A stretch of DNA of 64,000 bases from Paramacrobiotus metropolitanus (Eukaryota; Tardigrada; Eutardigrada; Parachela; Macrobiotidae): NCBI RefSeq assembly GCF_019649055.1, contig NW_026570305.1, positions 372,001 through 436,000 of the forward strand. Reading direction: 5' to 3'. A program made the translations under genes and the position numbers. Under the pieces are notes generated by a model that had not been told where the DNA came from, did no database searches, and worked only from the letters and a program-made list of their open reading frames with translations. This document shows positions 43,501-56,602 of this stretch, piece by piece (position 1 is the stretch's first letter; each line of letters starts with the position of its first letter).

Positions 43501-46500
43501 TCACGGCGACTTCAAATACAAGCTGGAACATTTTTAGGCAGCAGTCAGTTTTAGATTGCATTGGTCATTACTCGTATTCAGCGTATTTAGTCAAATACTG
43601 GTAGGTAGTGCACTTGTACTGACCTTAAACGGAAATTTTATACAAAGGTCAAGCTGGACGTCTTGCCACATTCGTCCCGATGATCGAGTTGTGTTGGAAT
43701 CGGTAGAGTTCCACAGCAGAAAGTAGGTTTGCATACTGGCCGCATATAACCGCAAAAATTGTAAACCTGGCCCAAAAATGTACACTTTGAAATGCAGTTT
43801 CGCCTCAACTGGACCAATGTAGTCACTCTCCACTATGCTGACAGAGGGGCTAGTTCCATTGTAAACTAATCTTTTGTTCGAGTCCTGTGGGTAATTATTA
43901 GGAAGAGGGAACGGAAGAGTTTCTGTTATTAACCAACCAGAAGCGTTGCCGCTCTGGTGCCAGCTGCAAAACTCCGTCTGCTCGAAACCGCACGTAATGT
44001 GGCGATAGGTGGCACTGGAACATGTCTCTATGTACAACGAGCAGAAAGTTTGCAAACAGCTTAATATGATCGAGACTCTGTCGAGAGTTACATAAGTCTG
44101 CACAAGAAAAGCGCTAGTTTTCGGAATTTGTTACTCTTACAACAGTTAAGGATAAACCTACCATAAGAAGGCAACTGATCGGTTTGAGCATCTGGTCCAG
44201 ACCCTAATAAGTAAGGTGGCTTCGATAATACGATATAATAACACAGCGGTAAACTTATAATAATTACCATTATTTTCCATCGATATTACTCGAGTTTTTT
44301 ATCTGTAGTTCTACCTGCTTCTCCGGGATATCAGACGTCTCGAATAGCAAAGTCGGGATGGAAATTGTTTTCACGTTCGGCATCCGAGCCAGGTGTCGGC
44401 GGGAAAGAGGTGAGCCGGATGACAATCTGCACACCAGCGTCCAAATCAAACCACATGTACTGTTTTACCGAACAATATAAAGGACTATCTCAGTTTGTAT
44501 CTGGTATGAAAGCGAACATCGTTAATGACCTTAATGTTCCCCTTTTTACGATCCAATGCAATAACTTCTTTGTACCCGCGTCGTTGATTGTCTTCCGTGA
44601 TACTATACCGCACACTGTGCAGTAAAGTTTCATGTGAAGCTGACGCCGCTAAAATCTCCAACAACAAAGGTCGTCGGCGAACTGAATACCAAAGATGCAG
44701 AGTATCTCCCACTTTTACTTCAAATGGTGGACTACTTAGCTGAAAGCTAACATTGTTGGGACCAGTAGCGTTGTCTGCGCGAAAACTCAGTGCCAGTGCA
44801 TTGTAGAGATTATCGTTGACCAACTTATAACTCAAAGATTCTACTGCAGATGTCGCATCCGTTTCGTGACTAATCTGCCACCCACAAAAATTCGGGGGCA
44901 AAGCTTTGGTTAGCAGTGTACTGTCGCAGCTTATAGAAGGAGGCGATGGAACAGTGAAATAGTCATCACACGGGCTCGGCGTCGGAAAATCCACTCCATT
45001 TTCCTCGTTAAAAATAAGCTCGTCAAACCAGAAGCCGGTTGTATTCTCAACGTATCTCCTAAAAATTGCCGATATTCAGTGCGGTACCCTGGTTGAAGTG
45101 TCCGCATTACTTTCCAATCATTTACTTGTGACGTGTTTCTGGCGGTGCATCATCGATAACCACAGAAACGTGGATAGGGTAACCTGGTGATGAAACCCGT
45201 TGGCGAAAAATTCAGTGCTTTTTTGCCGTCACAGCTCGTTAACGTTTTTCGAAAGACATAAGAAATACAATGGCCAAAACGGCCATCAAGTTGTAAACGT
45301 GTGGCAGTGATTTTCGGACGATCCATATGAGCTACAAACATTTACAGACAGAAAGCCATAGCAAAATTTGAATCTGATTCTGAATCTGCAATTTGTGTTT
45401 TTAAGGTTCTCAAAAACATCTGAGTCGAGTAAAGTAGCATAAATGTGGTTTGAATCGGGCATGTACTCTGTATATATAGAGGCCAGGCAGGAAGCGCGCT
45501 AGCGACAGCCTGTCTGCGCGACTGCGCCCTACAACCGCATTCACCGCGACTGCTGTTATGAGTTATATAAGGCACACTCATATTCATGATTCGATTTATG
45601 CGAAAATCATAATTTCGTATTAAACCGATAACGAGTATGGAGAGCATAAACAACTAACAAGAGAATGTGCAATCCGTTTTGAAAAATTCCAAGCGGCTGT
45701 AGGTCGTGCCACACGTTTTTGCTCTTAATTACAACTTGATGCCTTTGACGAAAACATGCCGAAAAGTACTGAATTTTTATACTGTAGATTTCAGCTTCTT
45801 TCCTCCCCGGGTTTACCCTATCCACCTTGCCCACCCATAGTTATCTGTATTACCAGTAAAATCTTTTCTCGTAAATTTGCAGTCATTTCATTTTCTTAAC
45901 AACTGTTTTATCCAGATAACTGTTTACTTAATAGTACCATCAACCAAACGTTATTGGTAATTTGAAAGAAGCAGTTCGACTCTATGAGACTCACTGGAAC
46001 CGTGCACTTAGCTCCAGTGTGTATTCTCCGTTAATGCAGTAGGTAGCACGAACAAATTCCCAAACTTCCGAACGGCTCGGCTCGTCCTGTTTACGGATGC
46101 CCCATAAAAACGCCGCTGTTGACCCGTCCTCACGTTTTGCTAGCACACTTGCATACTCGATATATTGGTCAGCTCGGTAAGCAAAAAATAATCGCGCCCT
46201 TCCCTTGCCCCGAATTTTGGGCGACACCAGACCGAACAGGTATTTGCCAGCGCTTTCCGGCTTTTTCAACATAAGAGCAGCAACGGCACCGGTTCCTTGA
46301 TACGGTGTTACCGCTGCATAACTCGAATAAATGTAAAACTTCTGATCGCTGTTCAGTTGATTCCAACCGCACAAGTTTCTGTCAAATGTACAACTGGCAG
46401 TGGGAATATGCGGCAGGTTGGTTATCAGCGGTGGCAAATATTCTGCGCACTGACTGGATGGTTTGGCATAAACACTTTCATTAAGCAAGCTTATGCGTGG

Positions 46501-49500
46501 CAGTCTAGCCGAGCCCGTCGGATAGGCGTGCTCGACGATTAATCGAGCGGCACGCAGGGGCTGCAGAATGACGGCCCTGTTGCGCGCAAGGAAACCAACA
46601 AACTCTTCTGAACGATTAGCATGAAGAATCTTCACGATTAACCTATTGCCCTCCATCTGAGTGGCTCCAGTCCAATAAGCATCGGTAAGGTTGGTCGCTA
46701 CTTCAAGATCGAAGCAAGAACTGACCAAGCGAGCAATCGGGACGAGCACGTCAGTGCGTGATTCGCTCGCCACAAGATCAACTGTACCAGGCTTGGCGTA
46801 GTTCGTAGCATCCGCAACGTTTTGCGGCTTCCATCTAAAACATTCAGCAACGTGTTAACAGCAGCACTAGTAAATGCAGCAGACAAATGTGTTATTACGG
46901 TTAGAAGACATGCAGTTTTTGAATACGTTTTTTGCGACCATAGTACTCACTTTGACGAAACGCCGCGATCGCTCCAGCCACAAAGCGACTGGTCGAAACT
47001 GCAGGTCACACTGCCACAGGGAGTACGAGACAACGCATTTTCGTCCACCATTTCCCGGTAAACAAAATCATCAAACCTCACTTCTGCACCTCGGAATTTG
47101 GTTGTTACTAAAAAACGCAGTGACGAGCCGACAGACATGCAGAGCCTGAGCTCAACCGATATCCATTTCCTTAAATCGGCATCGCCGATGCTGTTCGGCA
47201 GTTTCCTTTCCCACACAACCATGCTATCATAAGCTTCGCTAACAAACAGGCGCAGTTGCTGAACGCCATTTCCACCAAGATAGTACCGGAAACTGAACAC
47301 GACGTTCGTTGTCACTTGAAAGGGTACAGGAACGCTTCCTATTACCATTTCGTAATTTCTGAATAATGGATGGATTAGGTTCGCATTATGCCGGCCCACT
47401 AGATAAGTGGATTGCTCGGATGTCTCCAGTTTAAAACCGGAGTCAAAATATTTTGTCCATCCGCACAAATGGGTATCGAAGCCGCAAGATATTGACTTGG
47501 GTTCACTGCTAAAATAGTTCGGACTCGGAAGTGACTCTGTAGAAGCAGAATGTCAGATCGTATGCGGCACAGCAACCGCTTATTAAAACTAATGCAAAAA
47601 CGACAAATAAACTACAGAAAAAAACATTCAGACTTTCGGTAAGTACGGGCCAAGACATTCAGACTTTCGGTAAGTACGGGCCAAGTTCACCTTTGCTTTT
47701 TCGTTGCCTTTTTTCTCTGCGCCTTTTTTAACAATACCTTTAATGTTACCGCTTCCGGTGACCACTGTGGGCGCTGGAACCCCGGCTGCTGGGCGACTGG
47801 TACCCTCGTGAGCGGCTGTGTGCGGTGACCGTGGGTCAGCGAGAAGCCGGCCGACCGGGGGTCGGCGGAAGAGAGCGACCAATGCCCTGCGCAACCGAAG
47901 GCCCCTTTATTGAGCAACGCGAAATAACAACAAAGAACAGCAGGGTATGGTGGGTGGTAAAGAACAAAATCACGCGCGCGCACACGAACAGAAATGCAGT
48001 GACAGAGCAAATGCAAATGCCGAACCAAAAGCAGAACCAAGTGCGGGCACAGGAACAGTGCCGAGTGCAAACGGCCGTCGTCGGCGCGTGTAAGGCGGCG
48101 GCCGCTTAGATCTACGCGGCCGTAGCGGCGCAGCGCCACCACCGATTCAGGTAACAGACTACAGAAGGCGAAAAGAAAGAGCGGGAGTACACAACCTCCA
48201 GCTAACATTAAAACCAATTAACGTCGTTAATTGTAACTTACTTTTGCCGCCGCGAAAACCGTACCGTCCTAATCAGCCTTCCGAAAAAGCCGTTTGAAAT
48301 AACCTTTACTGTTTGAAATAACTTTTACCGGCTTACAGCGATGACACACTAGCGTCAATAAAGTCCAGATACGGTAAAGTGCTTGACGGGAGTCCATCAT
48401 GCAATGGTTATAATCGACGGTAAAGGTTATTTCAAACGGCTCTTTGAGAAGGCTAATTAGGACGGTAAGTTTTCGCGGCGGCAAGGATAAAGGTAATGTT
48501 GAGAAAGGCAAAGTGAGCAGGCAAAGGCAAAGGTAAACTTGGCTGGCCCGAAAGCGGCTGTTATACGTTTTATGCGATACTGACTTTTCAAAATCTACAT
48601 AGGGGGCAAAACCAGGCATCTTCCACCGTTCCCCTGTACTGCTGCCGTCATCAAACTGGGGTGTGACTTTGTGGCTGAACATGGCGCTTACCTACCACGC
48701 CAGATTTAACTATATGTACTGCCGTAACGTTTCACTCCAGGCGGGTGACGGCAGCAGCACAGGACAACGGTGGAAGACGCCTAGTTTTGCCTTTTATCTA
48801 AGTACCTTACAATAAGCCATTTACTTACCGTAGGCAGAAGTTATCACATTGTCTATAGCAAAAGCATCCATGATTCGGCCATAGACGAAACGAAATACGA
48901 GCCATCCGTTCTCTTCCAGAACAATTGGCACTTGTGCGGAGTACCACCGCATGTCATTGTCCGACACACCCTGAAAAATCTCACCCCGCAGCATCCAGTG
49001 CAGAATATCTCGCTTAGTGGCATCGATATGCCGAAAGCTCAGCATGAGTGTTCCGTATCCCTTGGGTACAAAGTACCAAAAACTAACCAACAGCTTTAAA
49101 ATGGTGTTATGAAGCTTCTGCGGCAAATGCCGGCTGTGGAGTTCCGTCCAGATTTCCCGATTGCACGTCCGGGCAGCGTTCGAAGTATACATGAAATGCG
49201 TTCCTACCAGCAGAAAAAGCTTAATTGGCGAAATATTCGTTGATTTTAATTTTTAATATATCAAGCATGCGAATGCAGACTTGTCATGAAAAACAAAAAA
49301 AAAAAACAACTTTTTTCCGTGTTCCTTAATATCACGACGATCCAGTATTACAATTAAGCGTTTGATTATTTTCGTGCCATGGGTTCAAAGAACTAACCGT
49401 CAAACGAGAACAGATTCTGGTGTATGTGATCCTGTAAACCATGCGTTGTTGTCGACGTCCATGAAGCAGTGGGGACATTGGAGGTAATGTTCCAGCCCGC

Positions 49501-49680
49501 ACAAAGACCACTATCGAAACTGCAGGTGTATTCAGTAATTGTGGGATTTTCAGCGCCCGATGCAAGTGGCGGTGATCTGCAAAGACCAAACGCAGCAAAG
49601 GCAAAAAGCATGAAGCATCTGCCTGCCAGTGTTTTTGAAAACTTGCACCATTTACTACGAAACAAGCGGATAACCAACAT
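40554..49680 (-). CDS. MAM-domain receptor tyrosine kinase 1 (18 exons, one in-frame TGA)
   Basis: Minus-strand exons: 49398-49680, 48829-49203, 46951-47536, 45995-46834, 44530-45058, 44315-44426, 44162-44203, 43624-44027, 43354-43522, 43049-43269, 42588-42825, 42503-42523, 42319-42416 (TM), 42127-42214, 41764-41988, 41283-41611, 40738-40967 and 40554-40653. All phases agree. After the signal peptide come seven MAM-like modules, each opening with a CxFDxxLCGW-type motif. One TM helix ([19 protein letters not shown]) precedes the kinase: VAIK-type Lys in [26 protein letters not shown] and [12 protein letters not shown]. The P-loop reads LRPSHFCHV, with no glycine. Exon 44315-44426 has TGA at 44331-44333 where the paralogue has Trp. 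It is a type I membrane receptor; its ligand is unknown. Confidence 0.8.
47640..48820. repeat. Nested inverted-repeat insertions in intron 2 of receptor kinase 1
   Basis: A 31-bp tandem duplication (CATTCAGACTTTCGGTAAGT...) opens the region at about 47638-47697. Degenerate inverted repeats rich in GGCAAAGG pair about 47680-47755 with 48490-48560. Inside is a 65-bp inverted pair (GCCGCCGCGAAAAC ends, about 48244-48310 with 48418-48485). A third pair with GGCATCTTCCACCG ends spans about 48617-48782 and shares a motif with the element at 4891-5024. The GC-rich core (47750-48120) is unlike the flanking gene. These are probably non-autonomous DNA elements. Confidence 0.55.
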
Positions 49681-50404
49681 TCTTCTAGTAAAACGTTTTC
49701 TTACAGCAAACTACATAACATTATCTGTACGAATGCTATGCTATATGTCCATAGCTTTAATTTCTGAACTGCTTAGATCATAGCGGTGCTGTGGCCCTTA
49801 CTATAATGTGAATTTGTTTATCCAGTTAACCTAAAAATCTAGACGTCCATACACCGCATTAAAATGCCGGAACTTTCATTTCATGACCGCATTTCTGTAC
49901 TCATCATGCAAACTTGCGCGATACGTATTTTCAATACGTAGTGATAAGCTCAGAATTGCTGACATAGTTCAGAAAATGGTTATACCTGCCACGAAAATCT
50001 TTTCCTCGGTACGCTTATCAACTGCACTGTTTAACTGAAGGATGCGCTCATTCGAGGCCGGAAATCCGGGTACATTTCTATTTTTGTTTGGCGAATATGC
50101 GGCCGACTTCGACGGCTATAACCCCATTTGATGTCATTGCACCAACACAACAGTAAAGAGTCGGTAACTTTGTTAAGCTTTACCGAGGGTCTGAGACAGT
50201 CTGAGATAAGCCTGTTTGTTTAGTAACCGACACTGGATAAACATTGGATATCTGCACAACAGTCCTTTACCCTGCTTCAAAGCAACAATACCGCAGTGTA
50301 TTATTATTTTCTGTGACGGCTGCCTTTACTCGAAATGCTTATTACTTTAATGATGCCGGCTAAATCAGTTTCTTAGACAACAATTTGACCATCGCAACCT
50401 AGCA
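49681..50404. promoter_or_regulatory. Shared divergent promoter region of receptor kinases 1 and 2
   Basis: The start codons of kinase 1 (minus, 49680) and kinase 2 (plus, 50405) face away from each other across 724 bp with no other gene, so both promoters must lie here or in upstream untranslated exons. I see no clear TATA box or operator that I would assign. Confidence 0.4.
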
Positions 50405-53400
50405 ATGACTGTATTTGCAGTGTACTTCATGTTTTGTAAGGATGCCTGTAATCTAATGGATGTTTTAAAAATAACCGTTTCTGCTATTATTTTAACAGAT
50501 TTCCAGCATTTAAATGGAGTGGTAACTCAGTTCAAAGGTCTCCGCTTGATCAAGAATTCCCCCTCTTTTGTTGACAATTCCCCCGAAAACGCAGTCCAGA
50601 ATTTAGATCTTTCTTGCGGCTTCGACAAGGATCTGTGCTTGTGGTCAAACCAGCGCAGTGCGTCCGCGACGTGAGCAAAACGTTGTTTAGTTTCAATTTA
50701 CAACCAAACCTATTACTGCAGAAATATTTCCTGCGCGTATGTTGCAGGTTCCGGCGAGTGGTGCCGACATTTACTCCCGACCATGGCTTGACTGGTGTTC
50801 ATCCGCATTTACTGGCCAACAGTACTTCATGTGTGCATATGACGGTGGCTCGCCTTTTAAGTCCTTGCATAACTATCTTAAAAAGCACGCAAATCTTTTT
50901 AAATTACACGACCTCAAACTCCAAGTACGACACAGATCTGAAGATTATACGATGGGCCAATGGCAGGAGTTCGATCGTAAGAGATAACGTTTTGCAACCG
51001 GGTAGCAGTGCCCGCGTGCTCCTTCAAATCGTTCTCCATCCCGGAAAGTTTTTGCAGCTGTATAATATATCGATGCAAAATGCAGGCCAGCGTATTATCG
51101 CCGGTGACGCCTGTACTGAATTCCCTGCAGAACCTTTGTTAACCGAATACCCCCAGGAATCGACGCTTTCCTGCAGTTTCGATCGCAACTTTTGTGGTTG
51201 ACGCCTACCGTCTGAAATTTATGCCGGTCACGTGGCAATAGCCCGAGAACTGTATGACGACGACGAGGGGGCTTTCGTGCGTGTGCCGAAAGTGGGAAAT
51301 GGTGCCGTCGTCCTCCGGCCCAGTGCGGTTCCACCGTTCAATGGTTATCCGTGGCGTGTCGGGCCATTTTACTCGCCGCGGCTGGTGCAACTACAGCCAA
51401 CCGTCCTCTTTTTCTACTATCGCGCACATGGTTATATAACTCGGATCACGCTTAAAGCGGAGTATACCAATAGCAGTAGTGTCCTCTTATGGAGTCATAA
51501 GCGAAGAAGCGACGTCGACTGGGTATTTGAGAAGGGCGAGTCCTGGATGCCTGTTCGCATTCCTCTCTGTCTTCCCGGTCGATTTCGGTTGGCCTTCGCT
51601 GTGAATTATGAGTACGTTACATTTCTCAAATTTTCGAATATTTAATAACGGTTATGGCTGGAGCAGATATCCAAAAATGTCTTTCTGGCTGGATGAGCTA
51701 ACGGTCGACAACGAGAACGGGAGTTTTATGACCTCCGAGGACGCTTCCGCAATACTGAATTGCTCCGTAACAAATCTTTTGCCGGAAAAGTCCATTAGCT
51801 GTGATGCACCTGTGAGGAGCGATGGTGAAGTTGTGTTCTGTGGATGGCAGTGTCAGAGCGCTCCAGCCAGTAGTTCAGATCTGCGCTGCAGCGTGGCGAG
51901 TGTGGGAGCTGGTGAAGATTACCAGGTCGTTTCAGCGCTCAAATTTGATGCAAGTGGAGTTACGCTTGAGAAAAAGAAGAAAGCGTCCGTAATTAGTGAA
52001 GCCTTTCTGGTGTCAACGGACTCGCAGCTGTACATTTCCTATGTAGCAGTTGGAACGCCTTTTCGGATTGTTGTTGCAGTCAGAAACACTGATACACCCA
52101 CTCATGAGGACCGCTTTTGGTTAACCGTGAATGAAACCAGTTTTACCGAAGATGTCACTCAATGGCTAGGTCATTACATATCTTTTCCTCCACATCTAGA
52201 CCATCGCATTGTTGAGGTACTTATGTACTGTAGCTGTAGCGGTTTCTCTGCTGATAAATGATCACGTTTCTCTGCTCTAACTGTCTGTACACTGTATACC
52301 ATATAAATTTTCCATGTGTAGCTAGTTTAACGCTTTGGCTTTTGGTTTAACGCTTTAACGCTTTTTTCTCGTGTTTTTGAAAGGTGCGAATAACGATAAC
52401 GTTCTCGATCATCAAAAGAGATCCACCTCTTCCTCCGGTATACTTTGCTATTCGCAGTATGTGGTATACTGCAGAGAAAGGTCAGACGTTGCTAAATTAT
52501 TGTGCAACATGTATTATTTATAATAAACCGAAACTAGTTTTTTCTTAGGTTTCGGTATGAACGAGCAGATCGACCGGCTGCCGGTAGCAGGTAGGTTGTT
52601 TAGACAACAGATAGTTATCGAATAAAATGTTAGTTTGCGAAGATTTTACCTGGGTTTGGCAAAGATTTTGGAAAATGGCAGGCAACTCGTTTTCGTGATA
52701 TCTTTAACTCTATCGTTTCACAGCGTCATGTGACAGTTCCGGCTACGAAAATGTTACCTGCAATTTTGAGCACGAAGTATGTGATTGGCAGACGAGTGGT
52801 TTACCTCTCCGCAACAACAGTTCCATTAGCGGTTGGATGTGGGCGTCGGAAACTGTGCAACTGAGAAAAACATTTCCAGTAGCGGATAAGAGCATACAGG
52901 AATTGCACACTAGTTATCATTTGCCTATAAAAAGCCAGCTACAATTCGCATACCGCGTTGATGGACGTGGTCACGCCCTGCTGGGTCTGCTAATTCGGAC
53001 AAAGGAAAATTATTTCAGGTTGTGGCATGTTCCGTTGACGACGCATACACAGGAGGGACTTGGTCAGTGGAACACTGTTCTAATCGATGTGTGTGTGAAG
53101 TTTCCGTTCCAGGTACGAACTGCTTTCCAACACAGCTTACTCCTGTTGCCGTGATCGTACTGTTTAGTAGCTTGTTTTCCAAGTGGCAGTTGCTTACGGA
53201 GACACTGCGATAATGCTGGATGACATCGTGTTGCAAGATGAATGTCAACCTCTGGAATACAATGCAAATTGCAGGCAGCTGGATATTTTGACATTGCCAG
53301 TGGGCAGAATACCTGTGGAAACTGAAATTAGTTAGTATAACGCATAAAAGAATTTATCGGCTCAAAAAACCAGCTTTTTTCATTTCGCTAATCAGAGCAG

Positions 53401-55891
53401 CAGTTAAACGGAGAGCTAAGCTGCGCATTTGACAACGACCACATGTGTGGATGGCACAATAACGATGATACGCAACTCCAATGGCACTCTGCAGAAGACC
53501 CCGATGCTTCGAACAACTTTGTCGCAAAGCTAGAGTGGGATAGTTCGGCAATAATGTTGCCTTCTTTTGCATACCTTGTTGGCTCGCAAATGCCGGCACA
53601 CGTGATCCCGAACAAGGTCTGTGATCAGCTTGAATTTCAGGTACGTGATTGATTGTCGGCGTGTCTCAGTATTCGCTCACGTTTGGTTTTCCTTGCTTGT
53701 TCAAGCTTGAAATTTCACCTTATAGTTCAACATCTCCATCAGCAATCATCAGACCGTTCATGTGGAGCTCTATATAGCCCACAGCGGCAGTCTCAAACCA
53801 GAAAGCATATTGTGGAGTTCGAATTCGATATGTTCTACTAATCGAACATCAAGCGTTGTCCGGCTGGTATTGCCGGAAGTGGACACTGCGGAATCTTCTC
53901 AATTCGTTTTTGTTGCCACTGTGGTTGATACACGGGGCTTTGTTTTGCTAGACGACATTCGGCTGAACCTTATCACCGGTAAATTTTTTTGTTTACTACT
54001 TAGAGCCTAGAGGTAAGCGTAGGTTTCTCTAAGCTTGGTTCGAATTTGTAGATCAAGGGAAAGGTTGGAAGAGTAAGACGAATTGACCGATTTTTTTTTC
54101 TTGATCAGTCTGATTCTGCCTATACGCTAACGACAAAATGGTGCTTACAGTATTTTTGTCTGTCCTTTTCGTTGCCGTTCTGTACACGGGCTGTTTTTTC
54201 CTAACGCGGAAAAATACAAAGGTAAGGCACACAACCGTAGTACAGTTTATTGAGACTATATTGCTGCATCTGCCTGTATTTATAAGCTGTAATGCTTACT
54301 AAACTACGTACATATATGCCTTATTTAGGTTTCGGATTTAAACCGACAGCTATTGCTTGGACATGTACCGCTACCACTACTGGAGCAATACGAGCTACCG
54401 TACTGGTGGTTAAAGTTTGGTATGTAGGAAAGTTCCTGAAATCAGGTTAAGCACAGTTTTATGAATAAAAAGCCCTCACGTCTTCCAGCGAATCAAGATT
54501 TGGGAAAAGGTCGTTTCGGCTGCGTGCAGGTAGCCTGGATATCGCAAAAGCAAAAAATATCCCAAGCCGTTGCCGTTAAGGGTTTGCATCCCCATCACTC
54601 GATTCGCGACAGAGATCGCTTTCTGGCCGAGATGGCACTGTTCATGAAAATCGGGAAGCATAAGAACATCGTGGAGCTGATTGGAGTCACGACTCAAGGT
54701 TGTTAGGAAACAAACAATGACTTTAAGAGCAACGCATGTAACAAAGAAAACGACGCGTTGCTTTGGCTGCAGATTTAACCATCGTCATGGAAAACTGTGT
54801 CGGTGGATGCTTGCTGGAATTTGTCAAAAAGGAAGATAATTTTCCTTCCTGTAACGCTTTTTTGCATGAAGAATATTGTGATGACAGAGACATGTCCAGA
54901 GAAGCCACTCGACTTCTGGTCTTCCCTTACGATGTAGCTCGTGGAATGGATTTCTTAGCAAATCGGCATATTATGCATGGCGACCTTGCCGCACGCAACA
55001 TACTACTGGATGCCAAATTAAGGGCAAAAATCGCAAACTTTGGACGTGCTCGGTTCGAAGGAGACTTGGAAATGGTCGCCGAGAACGAAGATGTACGTAG
55101 GTATTCGTTAACTTTCAGCGCATATTTATATATATATATATAAAATTATTATATATATGCTTTCCGCGCAGCGTATTCGCTTATGTTTAAGTCGTTTCAA
55201 AGCGAACAGCGCCTGCCACAAACATTTATGCAAATTACGATACGATGAAAACAAGAATACGAAAAACAAAAACAGCCAGCATTTCTCAGTTGAATTATTG
55301 TCAGTTTTTCGGCACATAATAGACATTTGCGGTTGTAATCTTCATACGTCCTCATGCTCGTACAGCCGTACTTGCAATAATTATTACGTACAACAAGGAC
55401 TAAGGATAAATTTCTTTGTTTTATTTGAGAAGCTTCTTTGAGACAGAATCCCCTCCCGGCGCGGTGGATGGCTCCCGAAATTCTGACATCAGGATTTGGC
55501 CCTTGTCAATGTCGAAGCGATGTCTGGTCTTTTGGAGTCTTAGTATGGGAAATTTTTACACTGGGAGCCAAACCTTACGACGATATCGTCAACACCCAGG
55601 ACTTGACGTGTGCAGCGCTGCTGCAGTATCTTCAAACTGGTCACAGGTTGCCAGCGCCTCGCCTGCTGCCAGAAGCTCTGTATTGCATTTTGACTGCGCT
55701 TGATTACGGGGGCGACGCTGGCGATAACATTGTTTTTTTTCCACAGATCAGGGAAAGTCGGCAGTTGTTGGAATATATCGCCGGAAGAACGACCGAACTT
55801 CCGAGAATTGGTGGTCGTGTTCGCCGATGCCTTGCCAACGGAAGTCAAAGACGAATACGTTGCTTGTGGCGATGAACGTGCAGTTACTTAA
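50405..55891 (+). CDS. MAM-domain receptor tyrosine kinase 2 (predicted pseudokinase)
   Basis: Exons: 50405-50670, 50748-51611, 51667-52216, 52384-52480, 52549-52590, 52724-53112, 53171-53330, 53396-53640, 53726-53978, small exon(s) near 54003-54068, 54109-54221 (TM), 54329-54419, about 54457-54698, 54773-55092, 55447-55679 and 55747-55891. Five MAM-like modules are present; the two N-terminal ones of the paralogues are missing. The signal peptide is weak (possibly from Met 50459). The kinase keeps the P-loop LGKGRFGCV, the Lys in AVAVKG and WMAPE, but HRD is HGD and DFG is NFG, so Mg-ATP catalysis should be impaired. TGA at 51199-51201 replaces the Trp of the FCGW motif, and another TGA (54111-54113) precedes the TM helix if phase 1 holds. 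The phase between 54419 and the next exon is unresolved. Confidence 0.75.
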
Positions 55892-56602
55892 CGAGTCTTA
55901 ATTACAGATTTTTTTTCTGAGCTAAAGTTTTTTTTAATTGAATTACATCGGGTACTACACAAGTAACAATTATAGATAGTGTTCACAGTACGTTGATTGC
56001 TTGCTTCATCATTATTTCGCTACTAAAAGCACAGCCCTATTAACAAAGGTGTTGCGTATTGTAGAAGCGGCAAGTTCTGTGACTTCGTGCGTATGTGAAA
56101 TTTGATGATAACAAAGAAAAGGCAAACAAATAATTGCTCCAACCAAAACAATTCGGGAAAATGGAAACGCAGTTGATAGCGGCTTAGTAAAAGACAGTAA
56201 CAACGTCACCCAGTGTTTGAGTTGGACTGCCAATGCGGAACTTCTTATCGATAGTAACTGTGATTAATGCAGGTTGTTCAAATCACCGGCAATTATCTAC
56301 ACAAACACTATTGTTCCTGTTTATCTCTTGTCTTGACGGTGCTGACAAAGCGCTTCTCGGTAAACCCGTCTGAGAGATTCCGTAATATTTGTTAGTTTAG
56401 CGCCAGAAAGAATTAGCACCAGAGATAGGTTGCAGAAAAGAGCATAATAAGCTGCTTCGGATACTCGGTAATGTTTTATGACGAAAAACAGGCAGACCTT
56501 TTTCCAAGGCTCAGTGCATACTATAACAGCCTTTGTAGTCATGAAAACCTAAACCGTAGACGATTCTTCTGAGTCAATCGACGCAGCACAAGAACTCAAA
56601 CA
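55892..56602. other. Spacer between receptor kinases 2 and 3
   Basis: It is 711 bp, AT-rich, and presumably holds the kinase 2 3' UTR and kinase 3 promoter. Nothing else is recognised. Confidence 0.4.

Noticed and set aside
47628-48217. Two minus-strand ORFs in receptor kinase 1 intron 2
   Set aside because: They sit in GC-rich nested inverted repeats, lack domains and are not needed for the gene's exon phases.
40554-55891. Reassignment of TGA to Trp in this genome
   Set aside because: TGA ends the F-box gene, receptor kinase 1 and astacin A at natural C-termini, so it is used as a stop.
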